A DNA stretch of 64,000 bases. It comes from Saccopteryx bilineata (taxonomy: Eukaryota > Chordata > Mammalia > Chiroptera > Emballonuridae). A program made the position numbers and the translations under genes. Positions 50,795-62,180 of this stretch are shown here, in pieces (position 1 is the stretch's first letter; every line of letters starts with the position of its first letter). The notes beneath the pieces were generated by a model that was not told the origin of the DNA, searched no databases, and saw only the letters and a list, made by a program, of their open reading frames with translations. The DNA is taken from assembly GCF_036850765.1 (NCBI RefSeq), contig NC_089493.1, positions 264,604,534 through 264,668,533 of the forward strand, read 5' to 3'.

Positions 50795-51130
50795 TCCATT
50801 TAACACATTTGCGACTTAGCTAAGTGTCTTTTTCAGAGGCTAATAAAGCCTTAACAGCTTCTGAAACACCACACTAGACCTGATAGTAGCTGACAATTTG
50901 GATTCTGTCTCCAGTGGGAAATATTCAAAACTGCAGGTTTTAGAAGCTTTTAAAAGCTTCTTGTAGGTGTAATGTTCATTGAACACAAATTCTTTTGCAA
51001 ATAATGGTCTGCAACTGCTTTAAAGAAATAAACTCGACTTGCTTAGCTGGGGGCATGTATCTGTCAATGGTAAAACCACAAACACACATTCTATTAGCTG
51101 AATTGTTTAATTAAACCACATCCTTGAAAT
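50795..51130. promoter_or_regulatory. Candidate conserved noncoding block with a 20-bp palindrome
   Basis: Repeat-free, motif-rich stretch. It contains the perfect palindrome AGAAGCTTTTAAAAGCTTCT (50942-50961), a RUNX-type AACCACA (51074-51080) and TTAATTAA near 51107. No coding potential. Regulatory role is inferred. Confidence 0.3.
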
Positions 51131-51217
51131 GATCTGCACCATATGAGGGGATGATACGTGTATCACAGTTTCTGAAGAGATATGTAAAGGGTCCCCAGAA
51201 AAAATAATCAGAATTTA

Positions 51218-51300
51218 TCCTAGTCAAGTCATCTGCTCTCTCTGGACCTGTTTTCTCATCTGTAAAATGAGGTAATAGGCCTAGGATGCCCACCAAATCT
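51218..51300 (+). mobile_element. MIR SINE core fragment
   Basis: 'gtcatctgctctctctggacctgttttctcatctgtaaaatgaggtaatagg' is the MIR core. Confidence 0.75.
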
Positions 51301-52529
51301 TGGGCTAATACAGCTTGAAAGTTCTCTGTTACTTGAAGTAATTGTAATGCCTTAGGGTTTTATCCATTTTCCTCATCTATCTTCACATAAAAATTAAATG
51401 GTAGGGGATTCTCATGTCAAATAGAGATTTAAATATGAGACTGAAGAGACCAACAAGCACTATGGCCCAAGTAGGTGTCCTTGTCAACCCTGTTTGGCAC
51501 GCTGTGGCTTTAATGGGCTCAGAACCCTGGCATGTAGGTGGTAAGGGCACAGAGAGTCTGTACTCCAGCCCTTTCCAGGATGTTCCTGCTGCCCAAATGG
51601 GAGGCAGAGGAGATTTGGGGGAGGGAGGCTGTGAGTTGAGGAGGAGCAGACCCCAAGGCTGCCTCCAGCTCTGTAACCCATTATCTCTGTAGCCTTGGGC
51701 CTCCCTGAGCCCCCCCTTCCTCACTAGTAAAGAGAGTTGGCCAGGTCACCTAAGGGGCTAATGCTGAGAATGCACAGAGAGGTAGCCTGTAGCCTACATG
51801 TGATAGTGAGCAGACAACTGCTGAGTTTGTCATCACCCCGAGGACGTTAGACTACCTAGATTGAGTTAAGTAGGCACCCAGATCTCCCTGAGCCTTAAAG
51901 AGAGAAAGGTTATGCTTCCATTAGAAGGTCAAATTCTGTTACCCGCACAAGTGACCAAATCACACTTTTTGAAACCTCATCTCCTTTTTTACAAAACTTG
52001 GATCCTCACAATAAAGAAAACTCTGATGTCAAATTAGTCATGAATTTTAGCTTTTTCAGCGTTGTGGGCTTATAGATTCATACACCGTCAGTGGTGTAGA
52101 GGAACTTAAGATGTACCAGTTATTTCAACACTGTAAAGCAGAGACTAAAATAGTGTGAAGCTGAATTTTAAGCCTCTTTTGGCCGGATCAAAGAAACCCA
52201 AACTTCTAAAAATACCAAATTAGCTTTTTAAGCATAGTTTCTATCTTTAGTTGAAAAATGTGTGCAGTGTGTGCTCCTGGAGCCTGCTAAAATGTATCCA
52301 TTGAAATTAGCATTTATCTTGAAGAACGAGGCCTTTGGCCTGCACTAATAAAGTCACTTTCTCTGCCCTTGACCTCCTCTCTCCCCATGTCAGGGTTCCT
52401 CAGTACAGACCAGGGCCTCCTCCCTTTTCCTTTCTTAATTCATCCTTGTCTACTCACTGGAGTTAGTTGTGGTATAAGTCATATTATTGAAAACCAACAT
52501 GAATAAATATGAATAGAAATTTCAGTTTA

Positions 52530-52715
52530 CCTGACATAAATTAAAATGTATATTCTGACATAGGGCAGAATCTGCAATAGTTAGATTTCGGTTTCTGAAG
52601 TATTACATGATGCTCTTTGCAGCAGATTGACCTTTCTAATTGCTGTACTTGTTAAAATTTAAATTACCGGTAGTTTTTATTTTTGTAGCAAATATTGATT
52701 GACAGTTGCAAAAAG
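52530..52715 (+). promoter_or_regulatory. Repeat-free block with a perfect PBX-MEIS/PREP motif
   Basis: TGATTGACAG at 52696-52705 equals the composite site bound by PBX with MEIS/PREP partners. Neighbouring AT-rich motifs (AAATTTAAATTACCGG upstream) sit in a repeat-free stretch. Binding is not shown; one 10-mer can occur by chance. Confidence 0.35.
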
Positions 52716-53228
52716 TGGCCCTGAATCCTGCTTGAGTGCTGGGAGGCCAGGCAGCCTGGGGCAGAAAACATGGGACAGACCATTCACAGAAAAGGAATTA
52801 GACGTGACTTCTTAAGTATATACTTCCATTGTAGACACTTGAGAGACAGAGCTGGTTGGCCTGGGTGGGGGTTGGGGGGTGGGGGGGGCAGCTTTCCCCT
52901 GCTGTCAGTGATGGAAACACTATCTCAGATACAGTCTTCATGGGAGCAGGCCAGACCCTGCCCAGGCTGGGTGCAGGAGTGTCAGCAGTGGGCCACACTC
53001 CTAGGGTTGCAGAGTCTAATCTTCAGAACTGGGCAGGGTCTCCCCAGGCCTCTGCTGAACATCTCGGACTCTCAGACCTTCACGTTCCTGTTCAGAGCTG
53101 ATCCTTGGGATGCAGAGGTGTCCAGAGCTCTCTGGAGACTTGCGGTTGGATATATGCCAGTTTGCCTTGTTAAGAGAAGAGAGGACAAGGGAAGCAGTGC
53201 AGTGGAAAGAAAGGGAAGTTATTAAATT

Positions 53229-53440
53229 CTGGCTGGATAGTTTGGTTGGTTGGAACATCATCCTAGAGTGTGGAGGTTGCTGGTTTGATTCCACAGTCAG
53301 GGCACATACTTGAGCAGTTCGATGTTCCTCTCTCTTCTTGCCTCTCTCAAAAAAGAAAGAGAGAGAGAGAGAGAGAGAAAGGAAGAAAGAAAGAAAAAGA
53401 AGGAAGGAAAAGAAAAGAGAAAGAAAGGAAGAAAGAAAAT
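53229..53440 (+). mobile_element. VES-like SINE with purine-expanded tail
   Basis: Head 'tggctggatagtttggttggttggaacatcatcctagagtgtggaggttgctggtttgattcc' keeps a B-box-like GGTTTGATTCC, then 'gtcagggcacatacttgagcag', a CT stretch, and an expanded A/G tail. The tail differs from the usual A-rich end. Confidence 0.8.
53349..53439. repeat. 91-base uninterrupted purine tract
   Basis: Only A and G (GA repeats, then AAAG/GGAA mixtures), immediately preceded by a CT-rich stretch. Such a tract can form triplex (H-DNA). Confidence 0.95.
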
Positions 53441-53446
53441 TATTTT

Positions 53447-53670
53447 TCTTAAGCACCGACTTTGTGGAAGGCACCAAGCTAAGCACATTGACATAAATCA
53501 ACAAATTAAATCCTCACAACAACCCTGAAAGTATACTTTCGCCGTATTGCTTCTAAGGAGACCGAGGCTCAGAGTGGTCCATCTGCCAGTAAGTGATAGA
53601 GCTAATGTTATGTTTAGGCTCATCTGACCATATAACCATGCTCTTACCACTCTGCCATCCCAGCCCTGTT
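53447..53670 (-). mobile_element. MIR SINE relic, nearly complete
   Basis: 'gcaccgactttgtggaaggcaccaagctaagc', 'ttaaatcctcacaacaaccctgaaag', 'aaggagaccgaggctcagag', 'ccatgctcttaccactctgcc' in reverse MIR order. Confidence 0.88.
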
Positions 53671-55038
53671 GGCTGGTTGTTTTCTGTCTACTTCAAAAAA
53701 GATTCATATGGCTTGCTAAGGTATAACAAGTAAGGCAATGAGACTGGGAGCTAGTGGAAAGGGCGAAGAAATAAAGGAGGAATAAAGGGCAATTAGACCC
53801 AGAATTGGGTGACAATCCAAAGTCACATTCCCCAGATCCTCTATGTTTCACAATAAGACCCAGGCTCGATTGTGAGTTTCCCAGCGCCCAATGCAAAGAG
53901 TGCAACCAGATGAGAGTTATATCACTCACTCATACCCCATACACGCACACACATTCTAAAGATAGCATTTACTGAGGGAAAGCACGGATCCTCTGGTGTT
54001 GATAGAAATCCCCAGAATCCTCATAAAGGTGATTTTTTTTTATGCTCAGTATTATTACTTACAAATTTCTGGCAACCTAGTGCCATTAACATGTGTCTTA
54101 GAAGTTAATAGAGGTAGCATTACATTTACCTGACAGAAGGAAAAATTGCAGTCCCGTTATTTGGAGTGGACACTTATTTCTAAAGTTAGAAGAACTTCTG
54201 TCTGCATTTATGAGGTATGGGTGATACATTTTAATTTCAGATACAGGGCAAACATGGTATGCAAAATACTTATCATTAGAAGCAGAGCACCTTCCCCTCA
54301 ATCTGCTTGGTTCCCTCTTGGGATACATACTGTTTTGGGACAAGGAAGTCTGTATAGGGATTTTCTTGTCTAAAAGTAATACCCTCTGATGCTGGCTGGG
54401 TTGAGGGGATATTTTGGAGGGAGGGGTGTTCTCATTTAGCCCATGCTGCAGAACAGCCTGGAAGAGGGCCCAGAACTCAGCTGCTCTCCCTGACGACTCT
54501 CCCTGACTTGCTCTGCCAGTAGCCTGTTCTGCTGCATTCACGTGGCGGGACATGCCCTCAGCGTGTCCTTTGTACTCACGTGCTTGGGGGCAGCCACGAA
54601 GAGGGAGAGAGGTTCCTTACTCCTTACCATTCTTAATTCCATTTCCAAAACTTAAGGGAAGGACCCTGACCCAGTGCAGGTTTGAGTCTCCTTTAGACCA
54701 AGGTGCTATGGCGAGTGGAAAGGTCAAGTGCCAGTGTGGTAGGAGAGGGGAAGGGCCGGTCCCAGAGAAGAAACCTCAGTGATCCACGACCCCTTTCAGG
54801 CACTGTCTCTAATGGTGTTGGTGGGTGTCAGGTGGGGCCCAGGGGCCTTTTGTACAGTGACCAACAGACACCGGGAGTCCCTCTCCACATTCAGAGATGT
54901 GGCCTGATGCCTTCATGGATTCATGACTTGCTGTCCCCATTGACCCAGACAGGGTTCTAATCAGTGACCTTAAGGTGAAAAGCTTCAGATCTTATTACTG
55001 ACCAGTCCAGCCAGCCACCACCTTCCTTAATTTGATTC
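53671..55038. other. Unique intron
   Basis: No repeat recognised. The reverse frame at 54098-54553 has no known similarity. Confidence 0.4.
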
Positions 55039-55052
55039 TAAAAATGATTCTT

Positions 55053-55471
55053 AGGCCCTGGCCGGTTGCTCAGTGGTAGAGCGTCGGCCTGGCGTGCAGA
55101 AGTCCCGGGTTCGATTCCCGGCCAGGGCACACAGGAGAAGCGCCCATCTGCTTCTCCACCCCTCCCCCTCTCCTTCTTCTCTGTCTCTCTCTTCCCCTCC
55201 CGCAGCCAAGGCTCCATTGGAGCAAGGATGGCCCGGGTGCTGGGGATGGCTCCTTGGCCTCTGCCCCAGGCGCTGGAGTGGCTCTGGTCGCAACAGAGCG
55301 ACACCCCGGAGGGGCAGAGCATCGCCCCCTGGTGGGCAGAGCGTCACCCCTGGTGGGCATGCCGGGTGGATCCCGGTCGGGCGCATGCGGGAGTCTGTCT
55401 GACTGTCTCTCCCCATTTCCAGCTTCAGAAAAATACAAAAAAAAAAAAAAAGAAAAAAAAAAGAAAAAAAG
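55053..55471 (+). mobile_element. Long tRNA-derived bat SINE, forward, youngest-looking copy
   Basis: Full-length copy. The tRNA-like head (A-box region 55067-55076, B box GGTTCGATTCC at 55108-55118) is followed by the CT-rich middle, 'gcagccaaggctccattggagc', repeated 'ccctggtgggca' units, 'gatcccggtcgggcgcatgcgggag' with CpGs retained, and a 35-base A-rich tail. The exact 14-bp duplication TAAAAATGATTCTT lies at 55039-55052 and 55472-55485. Frames on both strands across it are repeat-derived, not genes. Confidence 0.97.
55108..55118 (+). promoter_or_regulatory. RNA polymerase III B box of the SINE
   Basis: Exact GGTTCGATTCC in the tRNA-like head. The A-box region lacks one G compared with the related copies ('ggttgctcag' here, 'gttggctcag' in the 37.8-kb copy). 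Whether it is transcribed is unknown. Confidence 0.7.
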
Positions 55472-55934
55472 TAAAAATGATTCTTGAGTTTTAGAAGATT
55501 GCTTTTCGGGCAGCTAAAATCACTACTTCTGCATTCTGGTATGTTTCAGAAGAGAAGAATCAGATGGCTTTATTTTGTCCTTGTCTAGGCACTCACATCC
55601 ATCACAGTGCCTTTGGGTTTTAACAAAACAGGGCCTGCTCCTCAGCAGAGGCTGGGCGCCTGCGGTTTCCTCATAGCCCGAACTCATCTCCCAGTACTTC
55701 TCTGCTCAACACACATGGCCACTGGATGACCTGGGCCCTCTCTCCTTGGCCTCAGCGGAATGCACCTCACACTCATGTCATTGTCCCTAAAAAGCACGTT
55801 TTCCATGAGACCTCTTCCCATCAAGCCAATGCCAGGACGCAGTCTGCTGTTAGGAGATCTGGGTATAGGAAGAAATAAGTTCTGCTTTGTTGCTTTGAAC
55901 ATTTGAATGAAGTTTGAATACCCACAGAAGATGC

Positions 55935-56050
55935 ACACTTCATTAAGCATACAGTGAATTTTCCCAACCAAACTCATCCATGTTACCAGTACCCAGATCA
56001 AGAACGGTACTGGTGCCCTCAGAGGCTCTCCTCTCAGGATTCCCGGAATT
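55935..56050 (-). mobile_element. LINE-1 3' UTR fragment
   Basis: 'acagtgaattttcccaaccaaactcatccatgttaccagtacccagatcaagaacggtac' matches the reverse of an L1M 3' region. Confidence 0.65.
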
Positions 56051-56121
56051 GGAAACAGTTTTAAAGAAGGAGGGAAGGCAAAACAGAATTCACTAATTAG
56101 CTTTTATGAGACAGGCTTCTT

Positions 56122-56501
56122 TTTTTATTTTTTGTATCTTTCCGAAGTTAGAAGTGGGGAGGCAGTCAGACTCCCACATGTGCCCAACTGGGATCCAACT
56201 GGCATGCCCCCCAGGGGGTAATGCTCTGCCCATCTGGGGCGTTGCTCCGTTGCGGCCGGAGCCATTCTAGCACCTGAGGCAGAGACCATGGAGCCGTCCT
56301 CAGCGCCCAGGCCAACTTTGTTCCAATGGAGCCTTGGCTGTGGGAGGGGAAGAGAGAAATAGAGAGGGAGATAGAGAGGAAGGAGAGAGGGAAGGGTGGA
56401 GAAGCAGATGGGCACTTCTCCTGTGTGCCCTGACCGGGAATCGAACCCAGGACTTCCACACACCAGGCTGACGCTCTACCGCTGAGCCAACTGGCTGGGG
56501 C
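56122..56501 (-). mobile_element. Long tRNA-derived bat SINE, reverse
   Basis: T-rich tail, 'ggcagtcagactcccacatgtgccc', 'ccagggggtaatgctctgcccatctggggcg', purine-rich middle, 'accgggaatcgaacccaggac', head end 'gagccaactggctggggc'. Duplication TGAGACAGGCTTCTT (56107-56121) versus TGAGACAGGTTTCTT (56502-56516), 14/15. Confidence 0.95.
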
Positions 56502-56539
56502 TGAGACAGGTTTCTTGTATTCTATTTGCCTTGCCCCAA

Positions 56540-56655
56540 ATCCTCATTGTAAAGATTAGGAGTGAGATCAGACCCAAAAGTTTGAATGACCAAGGCCACA
56601 GAACAGGTCTCCTGAAATCCCAGTTCAGTGCTCTTTCGTCTAGGCCACACTGTTG
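56540..56655 (-). mobile_element. MIR SINE fragment
   Basis: 'atcctcattgtaaagattaggag' and 'ccaaggccacagaacaggtctcctgaaatcccagttcagtgctctttcg' fit reverse MIR. Confidence 0.6.
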
Positions 56656-57340
56656 GGTTTCATTTTCTCCCTATTTTTTATAGAGTTTTAGGAAATGAAA
56701 TACTATATTAATATTTTCAAACCTTCTTCTAAAATTTGAAGTGTTGTATAATGATTGAAACTAGGAAACGAGAGCTTTTAATCCTCGCTTACAGGAAATT
56801 CTAACTAGTAGGAAATCTAATTCAGGCAGGCCTGGGAAACATCACACGCTCTGAGATGAAAGTCAGCTAAATTGGGATCTAATTCTATAATCTAAATATA
56901 GATGTAGATATATTACAGGTTGGCCTTTTCAGCTTGGGAGAGGATCATTCACTCTAAAAAGTGCCTTTTGTGTCACAGCAGCTGGCTGGCTGTGGTAACA
57001 GCTCAGGAAGTCAAGGAAGGGATTTTACATTTTTATTCCTTAGTCTTTTTCCCCCCTAAATTTTATAATAAGAATGTATTTGGGTATTACCTGTGTAATA
57101 AACATGTTGAAAGGACATGAGGGAAGACATCTCAGCAGGTGTTTTCGATGTGGATGGGGGGTTGCAAGTGGTGCTTGCCTTCCCCGGCCTCTGGTTCCCT
57201 CAGCAGCAGTGACCAGGGAGGAGGAGGGCGGCCAGCTGCTGTCCCCCACCCAGCAGACACCCTCCTTGACTTGAGCAGCATGTTGGCCTTTATGTGGCCA
57301 CTGCTCTTTTATTGAAAGAGTTGTTTTATTACCAAATTTA

Positions 57341-57771
57341 TACAGTACTGTCTCCTCATTTGAGGGGATACACTTCACCCCCCTCCCCTGTGGATTCCTG
57401 AAACCATGCCTGAACCCTATGTATACTATCTTTTTCTTATACATACATACATACCTATGGTAAAGTTTAATGTGTAAATTAGGCACAGTAAGAGATTAAC
57501 AACAACAATAAAATAGAACAATCATACTGATATACTGTAATTAATCTCTCAAAATATCTGTACTGTACATCCAGCATGGGTAGGCTGGATGGAGGGATGG
57601 TCACGTCCTGGGAAGGATGGAGTAGGACAGCATGAGATTTCATCACATTGCTCGGAACAGTGCACAGTTTAAGGCTTATGGCCTATTTATTTCTAGAATT
57701 TTCCATGTAATATTTTTAGACTGCTGTTGACTGCAGGCAACTAAAACCACGAATAAGAGAGAACTACTGTA
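57341..57771 (-). mobile_element. Tigger-type MITE (mariner superfamily)
   Basis: Ends are inverted (TACAGTACTGTCTCCTCATT at left, TACAGTAGTTCTCTCTTATT in reverse at right) with TA at both borders. The interior 'ttcctgaaaccatgcctgaaccctatgtatactat' and 'gagatttcatcacattgctcggaacag' are known Tigger-family end sequences. Transposase region deleted. Confidence 0.85.
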
Positions 57772-57894
57772 TGCTCATAAAAATTAAACTACTTCAGACA
57801 TGCATAACATAAAAAAATTTAGAGTTCCTTCTCTCTCCCATTTTTCAGAGGTCACCACTATCAGTTACATAGCATATAATTAATTTTTATTATT

Positions 57895-57990
57895 GTCTTT
57901 TCCCCTGTTAGGATGTAAGGACAAGAATCTCTGCCTCTTTTGTTCGCCGATGTGTCTCAAGCATTGAGAACGGTGTGTGGGGGGAGCACA
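57895..57990 (+). mobile_element. L2 LINE 3' tail (fragment)
   Basis: 'cccctgttaggatgtaaggacaagaatctctgcctcttttgttcgcc' follows the L2 end pattern. Confidence 0.45.
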
Positions 57991-58039
57991 TGTGTGTGTG
58001 GAATGAGTGAGTGCTATGTACAGCAGACGTGCGGGAGCC

Positions 58040-58500
58040 CTTGACCGGCCTCGCTGGGCAGGTATTCCTGTAAGATGGATTCTTAGGTGTGAAATTGCTG
58101 AGCCAGAGGGTATGTAAATGGTTTCCTTTTGCTAGTTCTACTAATCTGGCATCAGAAATGGTGGCCTTAGTTGTCATTCCTCACCAGGTGACACGAAGGG
58201 CGATGGAACTATCCTTTTTCTTACAAACTCACCAGCACTTGTTAAGTCAGTTGTTAAATCTTCCATTGGTAAAAAATGTATTGTTTTATCACATTTCCTC
58301 AGTCAACACCAAGGTTGGTCATCCTTTCTAATATTTACTAGAAATGTAATGTTTATCAGTAGTATCTCTTGGGGAAATTTTCTTTGACATCTTTTGCCCA
58401 TTTTTTTCATGGGTTGCTTGTCTCGTGGGTTTTTGTCTTGTAAATATATACATGATTTTCTGTATCTTCCTGTAGTAACTGAGGCATTCTTTTTTTCCAT
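58040..58500 (-). mobile_element. Old LINE-1 / HAL1-like fragment
   Basis: 'ttcttaggtgtgaaattgctgagccagagggtatg', 'acaaactcaccagcacttgtt', 'tctttgacatcttttgcccatttttttcatgggttgcttgtctc' follow the reverse strand of an old L1. Confidence 0.6.
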
Positions 58501-58501
58501 T

Positions 58502-58708
58502 TGATTTTTTAAAAGATTTTATTTGTTGATTTTTAGAAAGAGAGGAGAGAGAAAGAGAAAGACAAAGGCTAGGGGGTAGGGGAGGAAGCAAGAAGCAACA
58601 AATCATAGTTGTTGTGGTTTGGGCCGTGATACGGCTAGCCCGGGGTTTTGAACCGGCGGCCTCGGTGCTCTGGGTTGACACTATCCACTGCGCCCCCACA
58701 GCTCAGGC
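58502..58708 (-). mobile_element. VES-like SINE, diverged
   Basis: 'tttgatttttt...ttttatttgttgatttttagaaagagagg', GA-rich stretch, 'gaagcaacaaatcatagttgttgtgg', 'cggggttttgaacc', head 'actatccactgcgcccccacagctcagg'. Confidence 0.75.
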
Positions 58709-59539
58709 TGCACTTGCTTCTGAACTCTGACAGCAGTTGTGTATACAGTATGAGGTATAGGAACTAACTTTTTTCCCTAAGTGGATAGCTAATTTTCTTA
58801 GTGCAGTATTCTTTTAAATACACTGAATAAAAGAGAATAAAAATTTGTCTTTGAGAGATGGGGATTGTAAACCAAAAGCACGCATAGCAATTTTTATTTA
58901 AAAACCTATGCTGGGAGCAGGAGTTTGAAATGAATTTCCCCAGAAAGCCAAAACTTGCAGAAGCGTAGCCTGAGGGCTGTTTTGTTGGGAGTGTGTGTTT
59001 CTCCCATTGGCCCTTCCTCGTCCTGCCCTGGCTTTCTGTGAGCAGCCGTATGGCTCTGATGACTGGTGTGAATGTGGCGGTGCTCTGGCATTTCGACGGT
59101 GGCTTCATCACACATACTGAAAACTCTCAATTTGTTTGTTTGGTCTGTTGTGTCTCATTGTACTGGAACTGTAAAAATTCCCTGTGCCTCTGTACAATTC
59201 CTGCTATCTCACAGTTCAAGGGAAAAAGAAACTACAACTCATATTACAGAGAATTATTCAAATTAGACTTTATTTCATTTAGTTGGTACTGACACATGAA
59301 TGAGTATCCTGTTCCTTTTCTCCTTTTTGCTTCCTCTTTACGAATGCAGTTTGAATCAGACAGCCACCTAGTTCGGACCCCGGATGCCCTCCTGCCTGAC
59401 CCAGGCCGCGTAGGCACGGGTGCTCCAGCTCAGCCAGCAGGTCTGGAACTTGCCACAGTCTGTGCCCTGGGGTTCATCTCCCAGCAGGACAGGAATCGCC
59501 AGCACTCAAGCCCCAGTCTCAGGTCGTTATCCTCTGCTG

Positions 59540-59705
59540 GTCACACAGTGTCTGGTATATTGTTTCTCCTTTTCTGCCTGTCTGTCCCTACTAGAATGTT
59601 GGTCCCAAGAGAGCTGGGACCCTATTGATCATTTTACAGCTGTACCTCCAGTCCCTGGCACAGCGCCTGGCACTTAATAGGTGCTCAGTAAATATCTGTT
59701 GACTG
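59540..59705 (+). mobile_element. L2 LINE 3' end
   Basis: 'gtccctactagaatgttggtcccaagagagctgggacc' then 'cctggcacttaataggtgctcagtaaatatctgttgactg' is a clear L2 tail. Confidence 0.85.
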
Positions 59706-61169
59706 GCTGGCCGGATATTCTTGTGGGTGGAATAATGACCAATAATCACAAGTTACAGTGGCGCTGCCTGCCCTTTCCCATAAAGTGGGGAGTGTTCATT
59801 TAATCCACAAGGAACTTAACTCCCGGACAAGCTGTACAGATGTAAGCTCTCAGAAGAACATTTTTACTACTCAGAAAATGTTCCAGGCAGTGACTAGAGA
59901 AACACTGACATGCCCCAGCCTGTGAGGCTGGGAGTGGGTTTTGGGCTGGAAAAGCAGGCTCCCTGTGGAGCAGGCTGGTGGAAGGGCCTCTGGGGCAGAA
60001 GAGGGGCCTCTAAGGGGAGGCCCCTGGAGCTCTTGCCCCGAAGCAGGTCATCACACACAGGAGCAGAGTCAAGGTTGAATTTGGTAATGCTTACAAGGTA
60101 GAATTTTGTATCAAAAGCCCAATTAATGAAATAACATAGAAAATTGATGTTACTAGGTTTTGAGTTGTAATTAGATAAATCATGTAACTAATTATTGATA
60201 TACTGTTATAAATCAAATACTGGGTAAAAGGATCACTTATAGGATCTTACCCATATAACAATAATTCAGAAACAGATCCAAGTTAGACCTTGGGCCTGAC
60301 CCCCCCCAGTGACCCCTAATATAATAAGCCTATGACTTTGGACAGATAGCCCTCCTCATTGGGCTCAGGCTTCTCATGTCTTCACTCACTCATTCAGACC
60401 TGCGTTGTGAGCGCTGGTCGAGGCCGACTGCAGGAGTGCAGTAAGCAGAGCCTCCCTAGGGAGCTGTTGACTTGGGGGGGGGGGGGCTTCTGTCCAGTGC
60501 TAAGCTAACAATGCAGGGACCAGCAGGATCACTCTGGGCCAGGAGGTTGTGATGAGTACTGTGATAAAAAAGAGGCCTACCCAGGGCAGTGATGTAAGAA
60601 CTAGATTTTACAAAGTAAGAGCTTTTGTATTAACAGATCTGACCAGTACTCCACCCGCTGCCTGAGCAGAAAATGGCAATACAAAGGAGGTTGTCGAGAG
60701 GCTCCAGGCAGTCTTGACACCTTTGCTCATCTCCTCTTCTAGGCTCAGGGACAGTTGCTGTGCTATTGACAGCCTCCTCCTGCTCTTAGTCAGCTCTTCA
60801 CTGTTTATGTTGCCAGCCCGCCAGTCCTCAGAGTCACCCGGTGATCTTTGAGGTGCCAGAAGCCATGGCTGTCTCCCCAAGATGAGTGCATGCGCCCTTT
60901 CTCTTCTGTCTGAACCAAGGCTTTGGATCCAGTTCCCTAGGTACTTAGCTCGAGAGTCTTTAAAAAAATTCTTTTCCTGCCATGTTACATGCTGTATCTT
61001 TTGGAATTTTGAAAATAAACGGAAAATTAATGTGTAAACATCAGGCTTGTCTTAGGGAGCACTGTAGACATCACTCACTTGCCACATTGCTGAGCAGGGA
61101 CAGGTCTGTGACATGAAGGTCCCCTCTCCTTATGAATCCTGACCCAGCACACACGTCTTCCCCTACCCC
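59706..61169. other. Unique intron
   Basis: No repeat recognised apart from the G13 run. Confidence 0.4.
60474..60486. repeat. Poly-G run
   Basis: Thirteen consecutive G. Confidence 0.95.
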
Positions 61170-61350
61170 CATCCTGATGATTTTGCTGTATCTTCTCTAC
61201 AGCACTTATTGTCTTCTGACACATTATCTATTTGTCACCCATCTTTCCCCATTAGGGTGTAAGTTCCGTGAATGCTATACCTGTTTCATTTCCGTTTCCA
61301 CCATAGTCCTGGCATATAGTAGGCATTGACATGTTCGTTTAATGAATGAT
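61170..61350 (+). mobile_element. L2 LINE 3' end
   Basis: 'cttattgtcttctgacacattatctatttg', 'attagggtgtaagttccgtgaatgc', 'cctggcatatagtaggcattgac' in L2 order. Confidence 0.75.
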
Positions 61351-62084
61351 GACTGTCGGTTCAGAGCACTGAGAGTTCTGGCCCAAGCTTCACGAACCAC
61401 CGATCAGAGGCTGAATGAGGGTGGTGAGCCCTTCCCGGGAGGAACTCTCAGTCACTCTCTTTGACAGCTATGTGTTTATTAAAATTATATCTAAAGGGTT
61501 CTGAATGGCATTTAAATAGTGAATGCAAATGTCAGGGACTCTGAACTTTTAAGTGTTGACTCTAATGAAACCAGGGAGGTTTCACTTGGTCACACACACT
61601 CTGGAGAGTATTCACCGGGGTGAGCTGAAGAAATCAAGTAACAAAGGAAAGAAGGAAAATCCAAAACACTGTGAGGTTGTACAGATGTTTTCTTGCCTCT
61701 TGATTGCTGGATTTTCTCTTTTAGCATTTCAGACTAAAAGGTATGAGTCAACTATGGCCAATAAGACGCCAATAAAAAGTAGTTTACCCTTAGAAGAGCC
61801 TTTTCTTCTTCTGCAGTTAGAAGTGCAGCAGAGGCTGGCTTGGCTCTGGACACCTCCTCTTTCTCCCTGAGGTAGTGTGGGCTCGGGGTGTTGGGGAACC
61901 GGACCTGTGCGGTGGTGACTGTGTACCCTTGGCCTGCTCTGCTCTTGCGGGTACAGGAGCCTGGGCCCAGAGCTGTTTGCCCCTCTCCTCTCCTCCATCA
62001 TCACCTCACCACAGCCCTGAAAATGCTCCTATCTCCTAGATAGCCTTGCAGTTAGTGTCAGGACAAGGAAGGAGATGTCCCATG

Positions 62085-62180
62085 GCCTCCTGAGTTTCCT
62101 CATCTGCAAAACAGGAATGTGTTAATCCCCTCGCTGGGCAGTGACAGAGCACCCACAGAGCATTTGGTGGATGACAGCCT
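62085..62180 (+). mobile_element. MIR SINE core fragment
   Basis: 'ctgagtttcctcatctgcaaaacaggaatgtgttaat' is the MIR core. Confidence 0.6.

Noticed and set aside
55060..55130. tRNA-like gene (A box, B box, cloverleaf-like)
   Set aside because: It is the head of a SINE with poly-A tail and target duplication, and the same head recurs in other copies. Not an independent tRNA gene.
55051..55494. Several overlapping frames of 94-142 codons on both strands
   Set aside because: All lie within the GC-rich SINE at 55053-55471; equivalent frames recur in the copies at 14.3, 37.8 and 56.1 kb.
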